The notes under the pieces were generated by a model. It made no database searches. It was not told the DNA's origin and saw nothing but the letters and a program-made list of their open reading frames with translations. A program made the position numbers and the translations under genes. From assembly GCA_947581825.1 (NCBI GenBank), contig CANPVP010000006.1, forward strand, positions 1 to 39,597: 39,597 nt of DNA, read 5' to 3'. This document shows, piece after piece, positions 32,889 to 39,597 of this stretch. How positions within the stretch are numbered: the first letter of the stretch is position 1; each line of letters begins with the position of its first letter. This DNA comes from an uncultured Clostridia bacterium. Lineage in GTDB: Bacteria; Bacillota; Clostridia; TANB77; CAG-508.

Positions 32889-33770
32889 ATCCTTTATTTC
32901 TTCCTCTGTTAAATCTGTTATTTCTGAAATTTGTTTTACACTATAACCTTGCTCTATTAATCTTATTGCTATTACTCTTATTCCTTCTTCCTTTCCCTCT
33001 TTCTTTCCTTCTGTTCTGCCTTCTTTTAATCCTCTTTCATACCCATATCTTTCTATTGATTTTTGATCTCTTACATGTTTTTCTCTTAATTCTGCTAAAT
33101 ATCTTTCATGTTCATCTTGACTTAGTTTTTCTAGATTCTCTTGGGCTTTTTCTATTGCTCTTTTTGTTTCTTCTATACTCTTATCTTCATTCTCCTCAAT
33201 CATAAATTTCACCTCGGAATTTTTTATAAACTCTACCCAAAGATTCAAATTCTTTCTCTTCTTATTTTTCCCATATTTCAAGAACTTTGGTAGCTCTATT
33301 ATATAAATATCCAGCACTTCTGTCAATATGACTGATTTGTACTCTTCTTCTCGTATGTTCCATCTTGTTATGTATTTTTCTATACTTTTTAAGCTGTCTA
33401 ATTCAAAATCAGCTATTAAAACACATACTGCTTTTTGCAAGTTATTATAATCTTCTCCTTTTTTTATTGATTGCGTATACATCTTTCCCCAATAAAATAA
33501 AATTCTTCTTTCTATATCATTTTGATTAACTACTTGCATTTCTATGTTACAATGAATATTTCCGTTCAAAACTGCCTTTATATCCATTATTCCAACCTTT
33601 TCATCCATTAATTCTTTTTCTGTTATTGGATTACTATTTAAATATATCTTAGTTATTTCTTTTTCCATGATATCCCTCAGAAATACTTGCGTCACCTCCT
33701 CTGTTCCTGAGTAACCGAATGTTCTTTTAAATATGTAGTCATTTGTTAATTTTAATAAATTCTTTTTCAT
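32871..33770 (-). CDS. Rpn family / PD-(D/E)XK nuclease-type transposase-like protein
   Basis: The 299-residue protein fits the family of recombination-promoting nuclease and PDDEXK putative transposases. N-terminal LTNDYIFKRTFGYSG is a common opening of this family. The nuclease core shows Asp63 in GIMDIKAVLNG, then Glu77 and Gln79 in NIEMQVV, in place of the usual E-x-K. The tail (about residues 225-299) is a charged coiled coil with KEGRTEGKKEGKEEG followed by a small helical repeat, IRLIEQGYSVKQISEITDLT. Its last four residues, MNNE, and its stop lie inside R2 copy D1, and R2 copy D2 lies upstream. No GGAGG stands directly before ATG 33770; AAGGAGG is about 10 bases upstream. Confidence 0.85.
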   Translation of the reverse strand: MKKNLLKLTNDYIFKRTFGYSGTEEVTQVFLRDIMEKEITKIYLNSNPITEKELMDEKVGIMDIKAVLNGNIHCNIEMQVVNQNDIERRILFYWGKMYTQSIKKGEDYNNLQKAVCVLIADFELDSLKSIEKYITRWNIREEEYKSVILTEVLDIYIIELPKFLKYGKNKKRKNLNLWVEFIKNSEVKFMIEENEDKSIEETKRAIEKAQENLEKLSQDEHERYLAELREKHVRDQKSIERYGYERGLKEGRTEGKKEGKEEGIRVIAIRLIEQGYSVKQISEITDLTEEEIKDLMNNE

Positions 33771-34111
33771 TTTTTGTCCTCCTTGAAAATTGGCAGATGC
33801 GCCAGAAATAATTTTTTTTGAAATAAAAATTTGATAGAAAAAAGGAGCATTATACGTTTTGTATAATTGCTCCCATGATTTTAATATATTAGTTAATTAG
33901 TAAATTGTCAATAAAAATTCATCTGCAAAATTCGACATTATAAGAATTTTCTATGTTTTTTCGTAGCGAGCTTGTGTGGGGACCGACGAGTTAGAAAATA
34001 TAAAAGAAATGCATCTGATGATACATTTCTTTTTATAATTTCTACGAAGTTGGGACGAGCGAGAAAAAAGCATAGAAAATTTATGTGCAATGAATAATTA
34101 TTCATCATTCA
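33771..34111. other. 341-base spacer between asnB and the Rpn gene
   Basis: It holds R2 copy D2 (33943-34122, overlapping the asnB end), a terminator (33836-33874) and the ribosome-binding site of the Rpn gene. I see no ORF. Confidence 0.7.
33836..33874 (-). terminator. Terminator downstream of asnB, upstream of the Rpn gene
   Basis: On the minus strand GGAGCAATTATAC and GTATAATGCTCC form a 12-bp stem with one bulge around a short loop. The stem is followed by six Ts. It separates asnB transcription from the Rpn gene. Confidence 0.8.
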
Positions 34112-34122
34112 TTATTCATTAA
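33943..34122 (-). repeat. Repeat family R2, copy D2
   Basis: This is the near-identical partner of D1 (one difference, at 34091) and has the same orientation. It covers the end of asnB: the codons AAT GAA and the TAA stop are part of the repeat, in a different reading frame from the one used at D1. With D1 it frames the Rpn gene as direct repeats 1234 bases apart. Confidence 0.92.
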
Positions 34123-35962
34123 CATTTTTCTGTTCTTCTCCAAAAAATTGTTTATACCACACTAAAAATACGTATATTGCCCAGATTTTTCTGCTATTAT
34201 CTTTTTTGCATTTATAATGCTCGTCCAACAATTTTACAATTTCTTTTTCCTTAAAATATTTATTTGCATTTTCTGATGTGAATTCTGTTTTTACAATATT
34301 ATAATATTTTTCTTGTTTTAACCATTCACGTGTTGGAACAGGAAATCCAAGTTTCTTTCTACTTGCTACTTCTTCTGGAATATTTTTTTGTGCAGCCATT
34401 CTCATTGCTAGTTTAGTTTGTCCTTCTTTTGTTACTTTATATTCCAAAGGTAATGTTGATGCTAACTTAAACACCTCTTTATCCAAAAATGGAACTCTAA
34501 GTTCTAGTGAATTAGCCATACTCATTCTATCAGCCTTTAAAAGTATATCTCCTACCATCCATAAATGTATATCTATATATTGCATTTTAACTATATCATC
34601 TTTATCTTTTACTTTATCATAAAATGGTTTTGTTATTTCTTTTGTTTTTACCATTCCAGTTGTATCTTTTAATATTTTTTTCTTTTCATTCTGCTTAAAT
34701 AAATTAGCATTTCCTATAAATCTTTCTTCTAGGCTCTTGCTTGCCCTATTAATGTAATTTTTTCCCTTAAAATCTACTGGTATTAAATTACATACTGCGC
34801 TTATACCTTTCCAAACAAATCTTGGCAAGAACTTTGTATATTTCAAACTAAATGGTTCGTGATATATTCTATATCCTCCAAAAAGTTCATCTGCTCCTTC
34901 TCCTGATAGAACAACTTTTACATGTTCACTTGCAATTTTACTAACAAAATACAATGCCACACATGATGGATCAGCATGTGGTTGATCCATATAATATTGA
35001 ATCTTAGGTATAATCTCCCAATATTCATCATCTGTAATCTTTTTGCTATAATGATCCTGCCCTATCTTTTCTGCTAATTCTTTTGCATAGTCAATTTCAT
35101 TATATTTGTCATAATCAAATCCAACTGTAAAACTCTTTTGCCCTTTAAATTGTGATGCAACATAGCTTGAATCAACTCCGCTTGATAAAAAGCATCCTAC
35201 TTCTACATCACTAATTTTATGAGCCTCAACAGATTCTTTAAATGTTTTATCTATTTCTTTTGCAGTTTCTTCAAGAGTTTTAGAATTATCTATATTAAAT
35301 TCTGGCTCCCAATATCTCTTTATTTCTAAATTTCCTTTTTTAAATTTTAAGTAATGTGCTGGTGGTAAACAATTAATTCCTTTAAAGAAGGTTTCGTTTG
35401 GAACTCCATATTGAAAAGATAAATAATTTTGAAGTGCATTAATATTTAACTCTTTTTTAACATTTGGATGCTCTAATATAGATTTTATCTCTGATCCAAA
35501 TATTAATTCTTTATCATTTTGAATATAGTACATTGGTTTTATTCCAAAGAAATCTCTTGCTATAAATAACTCCTGTGTTTTTGTATCCCATATACAAAAA
35601 GCAAACATTCCTCTTAATTTATTTAGAATATCTTCCCCATATTCCTCGTAACCATGAAGAATTACTTCTGTATCTGTTCTTGTATAAAATACATGTCCTG
35701 CTTTTATTAAATCTTCTTTTATATTTTTATAATTGTATATTTCACCATTAAAAACTATAACTTTTGTTTTATCTTCATTATATATTGGTTGAGCTCCATC
35801 TGCTAAGTCAATTATGCTAAGTCTTCTAAAGCCTAAAGCAACATTTCCATCTATATGCATACCACTACTATCTGGTCCTCTATATATTATCTTATCCATC
35901 ATTTTTTGTAATGTTTCAGATTTTTCTATTTTACTTCCCACAAAACCACAAAAACCACACAT
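34112..35962 (-). CDS. asnB: Asparagine synthase (glutamine-hydrolysing)
   Basis: The 616-residue enzyme has an N-terminal class II glutamine amidotransferase domain (about 1-200) and a C-terminal ATP-dependent synthetase domain (about 220-600). The start is ATG 35962, which places Cys2 as the N-terminal nucleophile in MCGFCGFVG; AGGAGG lies 6 bases upstream, and ATG 35968 directly abuts that site. Other motifs are YRGPDSSGMH, FNGEIYNY and RTDTEV in the first domain, and GCFLSSGVDSSYVA (PP-loop) and LSGEGADELFGGY in the second. It makes asparagine from aspartate and glutamine. The last two residues and the stop lie in R2 copy D2. Confidence 0.96.
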   Translation of the reverse strand: MCGFCGFVGSKIEKSETLQKMMDKIIYRGPDSSGMHIDGNVALGFRRLSIIDLADGAQPIYNEDKTKVIVFNGEIYNYKNIKEDLIKAGHVFYTRTDTEVILHGYEEYGEDILNKLRGMFAFCIWDTKTQELFIARDFFGIKPMYYIQNDKELIFGSEIKSILEHPNVKKELNINALQNYLSFQYGVPNETFFKGINCLPPAHYLKFKKGNLEIKRYWEPEFNIDNSKTLEETAKEIDKTFKESVEAHKISDVEVGCFLSSGVDSSYVASQFKGQKSFTVGFDYDKYNEIDYAKELAEKIGQDHYSKKITDDEYWEIIPKIQYYMDQPHADPSCVALYFVSKIASEHVKVVLSGEGADELFGGYRIYHEPFSLKYTKFLPRFVWKGISAVCNLIPVDFKGKNYINRASKSLEERFIGNANLFKQNEKKKILKDTTGMVKTKEITKPFYDKVKDKDDIVKMQYIDIHLWMVGDILLKADRMSMANSLELRVPFLDKEVFKLASTLPLEYKVTKEGQTKLAMRMAAQKNIPEEVASRKKLGFPVPTREWLKQEKYYNIVKTEFTSENANKYFKEKEIVKLLDEHYKCKKDNSRKIWAIYVFLVWYKQFFGEEQKNVNE

Positions 35963-36090
35963 ATTCATCCTCCTTTTTGTTTTGATACCATAATTCTACC
36001 ACACCTATCAAAAAAATGTTACTATCTATATAAAATTTTTGAAATTTATTTTTCTATTATAATATGATACAAATTTGGGATAAAAATACA

Positions 36091-36165
36091 GAAAAAAAAG
36101 CGAAACTAAGATTTCCTAACAAATGCAAATTTTAAGTGAATCTTAGTTTCGCCATAATTATCTTC
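36091..36165 (-). repeat. Repeat family R1, copy C (short form), acts as terminator
   Basis: The 53-base core 36100-36152 is an internally deleted R1 copy. Its 14-bp arms, GCGAAACTAAGATT and AATCTTAGTTTCGC, pair exactly around 25 bases, and eight Ts follow on the minus strand. It starts 8 bases after the sortase stop, with the shared flank AAGATAATTATG. Compared with A and B, GCGGAAC/GTTCCGC became GCGAAAC/GTTTCGC on both arms. Confidence 0.9.
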
Positions 36166-36172
36166 TAAATTT

Positions 36173-36910
36173 TTATAATTCTATAAGTTTTGCATGAACT
36201 ACTATTCTATTTTTATTTGTCGCTCCACATGTACATAAAGTAATTATATTATCATCTTTATTAACTTTAACATCAAAATCATGTATGCTTAATTGTTGTA
36301 CTTGTTGCACATATTCTAGAAATTGTTCATCATTACTAAATTTATTTGGTATTTCTAATTGAGAAGCCTTCATAGAATATACTGAGAATATCTCTGCTTT
36401 ATAAGATTTTTCTTCAGTTGCAAAGGAAAAATACAAGTTTTTATTCTCAAAATTCCATGAATCTTTTAGTAGCTGTGGTAAGTTTCCAAACATGCTTCCA
36501 TTTCTCATATTATGACCATATATTATAGTATTTTTATCCAATGTTTCAAATGAATTTTTATAATCTGCAAATATCCATCCAGCTCCATTTGGTTCTTTAT
36601 AAAAATTATGTTTTAAATAATAATCATTATCCGAATATTGTACAATTGAATAATCTATATTTGTATTGTTTACTCGCACCCATCCTACAATATCAGAATT
36701 TATGTCTTTTAATTTTTTAAAATCTATTATTAGTTTTTCATAATTAGAATCCGCTTCAGATATATTTTCTATTGTAACGAATTTTTTTATTTCATTTTGA
36801 ATGTTTTTGTTACTTTCATTATTTTTGTACCATCTGTATATGAAAATCAAACATCCAATTATTATTATTAAAGACACTATTCTAAATATTATTAATGATA
36901 TTTTCTTCAT
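36173..36910 (-). CDS. Class B-type sortase next to a sorting-signal protein
   Basis: The 245-residue transpeptidase has one N-terminal membrane segment (about residues 5-26). The catalytic residues are His133 in IIYGHNMRNGSMFGNL, Cys228 in TLCTCGA and Arg235 in NKNRIVVHA. It shares the YSDNDYYLKHNF block with the sortase at 5104-5964 but is otherwise clearly different. It begins 12 bases after the stop of the VWA surface protein, which ends in a sorting signal, so it most likely anchors or polymerises that protein. Its ATG has no strong ribosome-binding site, suggesting translational coupling to the upstream gene. Confidence 0.93.
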   Translation of the reverse strand: MKKISLIIFRIVSLIIIIGCLIFIYRWYKNNESNKNIQNEIKKFVTIENISEADSNYEKLIIDFKKLKDINSDIVGWVRVNNTNIDYSIVQYSDNDYYLKHNFYKEPNGAGWIFADYKNSFETLDKNTIIYGHNMRNGSMFGNLPQLLKDSWNFENKNLYFSFATEEKSYKAEIFSVYSMKASQLEIPNKFSNDEQFLEYVQQVQQLSIHDFDVKVNKDDNIITLCTCGATNKNRIVVHAKLIEL

Positions 36911-36922
36911 ATTAAACTTTTT

Positions 36923-39597
36923 CTACTTTCTCTTTTTTCTTCTTATTTTAAGGCTTTGATGTAATATTGTAGCTGTTACAATACATAGTCCTGAAATAAT
37001 ATAATGCATTATTAAAGCATTGCTTCCTGCATCTGGCATTTCAAAAACTGCAATAGGTTCTACTTCGAATAATCCAAAACGCTCATCCAGATATTTAGAG
37101 TCAGCTTTTTTACCTAAAGTAATATTGGTTTCATTTCCTAAGACTGCTAGATAACTTTTTGGTGTTTCTTTACCTGAACCTAATTTAAATAACTCTTCTA
37201 CATATCTTGCTGTATCTTTAACAACATTAATTGTATCATATTTGATATTTTTTAAGCCTTTTATTTGTTGATTTTCAAGTGTATATGTTCCTAGTGGTAA
37301 TCCATTTGTTGTCATATAACCTTCATCATACTGAAGTTTAGCTGTTACTGTAACATTACCATCTTTATCAGGTTCAGAAGCATCATCACTTTCTGAATTA
37401 TATGTTGCTTTAAATGTTCCTACTTTTTCTTTTTTATCATTATAAGTTCTATATAAATCTATTTCATATTGAATTGGCTGATCATATAGAATCTCTAATA
37501 TGTCTCTATTAAGAATTACCTGTAATGCAACCTCACCACTAACAACTTTTATATCATGTTTATTTTCTATAAGTGTTCTTGATTTTTGTTCCTTACCAAC
37601 AGCAGGTTTATATGTTTTATCCCATTTGTAATTATTTTCTGTTACTAGTTTATCATTTTCTTTTGAACGATCTGTTGTCTCCTCTGTTTCTCCCTCACTT
37701 TTTTCTTCATCTGATTTCTCTAGATTTAGCGGTTCATATTTAACTGTTAATTTTAATTCACGTTCATCTCGATCTTGTACTACTCCATCATTTCCACCAG
37801 TTTCTTCTATTTTATATACTAACTTTCCTAATTTATCTTCTTTATGTTCGTCATTTTCTGTTAAATTTGTATTATCTTTATCTGGTAGATAATAATATGG
37901 AATTTCAAGTATTTTTTTGTCTAAAATGTCTTTTATATACTCATCTGCTGTTTTGTTTTGATTTTTTGCATATCTCTCAAGATATTCCCAATAATACCAA
38001 ATATCTTTTCTTGAATCTTTAATGTCTTCACTAACTTCTTTTATCATTTCTTTTTCAATAGTTTTATAATCTAAATTCTCACCCATATAAATTGTTTGTT
38101 CACTTGCTTTTTCTTTGTTGGATGGTGGAATATTTACTGCTACACGTGGGAATCCTTTTGATACATAACTATCATCATCTTTTTCATGTTTCCACTTATC
38201 TATTCCTGAAGAAGCATTATTATCTTCTTTGTTATACACATAATTCATTTTTTCTTTATTACCATTTGTTAATACTGCATTTCCACCTATAACATCCTCT
38301 TTTGCTTTAATTGTAAATCTTGTATTCCATACAGGTAATATTTTTGCATTAACAATACATCCTGGAATTGTTTGATCTACCCATTTTAAATAGTACATAT
38401 TGTTACTTTCATCAAAGTACAAACGAGCATTACGAGTAGCTATATCTACATCTGAATCATCAGATAGTCTTACAGATAAATAATACTTTTTATCAGATTC
38501 ATTTTCCTCTTTGATTGATATTTTTTCTTTTTCTTCAGCTGTTCCATTTTTTAAGTTACATTTTGCAAAAATTGATCCATCTGTATCTAATATAGTTACA
38601 ATTCCATTAGCATCTAATTTATATTCTTGTCCATCAGCTGATATTAAGTTAAAACGAGGATCTATGTAATCTTGAACATTATAAGCTTCAAGATTATCAG
38701 ATATACGTTCAAGTATGTCTTCTGTAAATATTTCTGTTAATCTATCTATAGTATCTGCTTCTTCTCTATCACTTTTTTCGCCATCAGAAAGTCCTACTTC
38801 AGCTGTACTAAAGAAATATTGTTCTTTATCTTTATCCTTATCTTCCTCTTTATCATTCTCTGTTTCCGATGTTCCAACAAGTTTTAATAGAAAATCCTTT
38901 GCCTCTTTATATTCTGATTTGTCTTCGGTACTATATTCAATGGTTCCCCCTGTTAGCATAACAGCCATAATAGTATATCCTTGTTTTTTTAACTTCTCTA
39001 CTGTTTCAGTTATTTCTTTTTGTTTATCTTCACCACTTGTATCTTTACCATCTGTAAATATAATTAAATACTTATCTGAATCCCTATCAGCTCTATTAAC
39101 TAAAAATTTTTCAAATGCTTCAAGTCCAACATAGGTTGCTGTACCACCAGTAACACCATAATTATATTGCTTGATTGTTTTACCATCCTCGGATTTATGA
39201 TTACTTTCAGTACCTTCTGTTGTTCCTCCAGTTCCATAACTCAATGACATCATATCCTGTACATCTGTAGGATCATTAGTCCAATCTAAAAGAACAAATT
39301 TATCATACTCTTCCTCTGTAGCCTTATCTGAACTATATCTAACAGCTGAAATTTCGCTATATGGAGATGCTTCATTTAATTCTGAAGCAAAGCTTCCAAG
39401 TGCACGTTGTAAAGCTTCTGCTTTTATATATTCTGAGTCATCTTTTTCATATACAAATGATGTACCTGTTTGAGCTTGCTTAGTTCCTCTTGTAAAGAAA
39501 CAACATAAATAACCATTTTGGTCAATATAAAATAATGTTGGACTATTTTCCTCAGGTTTATATTTAAGCCCTGTCTTCACTGGCTCTTCTTTAACTC
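36923..39597 (-). CDS. Partial CDS, VWA-domain surface protein with MPDAG sorting signal
   Basis: The frame is open to the right edge, so the N-terminus, including any signal peptide, is missing; GTG 39580 is only an internal in-frame codon. The visible part starts with a von Willebrand factor A domain: TGGTATYVGLEAF and LIIFTDGKDTSG are the second and third metal-site motifs, while the first (DxSxS) must lie outside. Acidic linker regions and probable beta-sandwich repeats follow. The C-terminus has the sorting signal MPDAG, a hydrophobic stretch (IMHYIISGLCIVTATIL) and the basic tail KIRRKKRK. It is probably a pilus-tip-like or adhesive wall protein; the neighbouring sortase is the likely anchoring enzyme. 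Confidence 0.9.
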   Translation of the reverse strand, partial: VKEEPVKTGLKYKPEENSPTLFYIDQNGYLCCFFTRGTKQAQTGTSFVYEKDDSEYIKAEALQRALGSFASELNEASPYSEISAVRYSSDKATEEEYDKFVLLDWTNDPTDVQDMMSLSYGTGGTTEGTESNHKSEDGKTIKQYNYGVTGGTATYVGLEAFEKFLVNRADRDSDKYLIIFTDGKDTSGEDKQKEITETVEKLKKQGYTIMAVMLTGGTIEYSTEDKSEYKEAKDFLLKLVGTSETENDKEEDKDKDKEQYFFSTAEVGLSDGEKSDREEADTIDRLTEIFTEDILERISDNLEAYNVQDYIDPRFNLISADGQEYKLDANGIVTILDTDGSIFAKCNLKNGTAEEKEKISIKEENESDKKYYLSVRLSDDSDVDIATRNARLYFDESNNMYYLKWVDQTIPGCIVNAKILPVWNTRFTIKAKEDVIGGNAVLTNGNKEKMNYVYNKEDNNASSGIDKWKHEKDDDSYVSKGFPRVAVNIPPSNKEKASEQTIYMGENLDYKTIEKEMIKEVSEDIKDSRKDIWYYWEYLERYAKNQNKTADEYIKDILDKKILEIPYYYLPDKDNTNLTENDEHKEDKLGKLVYKIEETGGNDGVVQDRDERELKLTVKYEPLNLEKSDEEKSEGETEETTDRSKENDKLVTENNYKWDKTYKPAVGKEQKSRTLIENKHDIKVVSGEVALQVILNRDILEILYDQPIQYEIDLYRTYNDKKEKVGTFKATYNSESDDASEPDKDGNVTVTAKLQYDEGYMTTNGLPLGTYTLENQQIKGLKNIKYDTINVVKDTARYVEELFKLGSGKETPKSYLAVLGNETNITLGKKADSKYLDERFGLFEVEPIAVFEMPDAGSNALIMHYIISGLCIVTATILHQSLKIRRKKRK

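Noticed and set aside
32268..33205. Plus-strand hydrophobic ORFs opposite the patatin and Rpn genes
   Set aside because: Shadows of well-supported minus-strand genes; composition follows from AT-rich antisense reading.
32709..34122. R2 direct repeats as the ends of a complete insertion sequence
   Set aside because: The repeats are 180 bp, orientated the same way and internally palindromic; the enclosed gene lacks a recognised DDE or serine/tyrosine recombinase core, and an independent copy exists at 2003 without such a gene.

Overview
The window is strongly AT-rich DNA with Gram-positive ribosome-binding sites (AGGAGG types). It encodes the SpmA/SpmB spore-maturation pair, a GerMN-domain spore protein, an AbrB-type regulator, VanW, class B sortases with a cell-wall sorting signal, and a giant oxygen-sensitive acyl-CoA dehydratase activase. 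Together these point to an anaerobic, probably spore-forming, low-GC member of the Clostridia. No rRNA, tRNA, CRISPR array or phage structural gene was seen.

Layout. 1-5000: a gene cut by the left edge, a CPBP protease plus membrane-anchored XRE regulator pair (+), then on the minus strand a small alarmone synthetase, a 4Fe-4S aldo/keto reductase and a small membrane protein. 5100-9240 (+): class B sortase, acyl-CoA synthetase-like enzyme, and a LysM/M14 wall endopeptidase whose 5' end carries an apparent one-base frameshift. 9270-15017 (-): an accessory-looking block with an unknown protein, a secreted NUC-type nuclease, an orphan Phd-type antitoxin and two tandem dGTPase-like HD proteins. 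15177-17480 (+): PfkB kinase-purE-purC. 17523-20658: VanW protein and two XRE regulators, one with a degenerate S24 domain. 20796-22078: a stand-alone carbohydrate-binding protein followed by 800 bases dense in hairpins. 22079-26310: spmAB, abrB, the trmN6-like/rsmI pair, a small unknown protein and a GerMN protein. 26519-31654: the activase and YlmH. 31751-35962 (-): patatin-like lipase, Rpn/PD-(D/E)XK protein, AsnB. 36173-39597 (-): class B sortase and its likely VWA-domain surface substrate, which runs off the right edge.

The main unexplained structure is non-coding. A first repeat family (R1; 3056, 21365, 36100) is a long hairpin lying downstream of a gene in the same orientation each time; two copies end in a T-run like a terminator, and the shortened copy has paired base changes on both arms. 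A second family (R2) has two near-identical 180-bp copies (32709, 33943) flanking the Rpn gene and supplying the stop codons of two genes in different reading frames. A diverged third copy (about 2010-2155) shares only its unpaired-looking motifs while its stems differ in sequence, the pattern expected of a structured RNA.

Many starts were moved inward from the longest reading frame because a clear Shine-Dalgarno sequence sits in front of an internal start codon; each case is stated in its entry.
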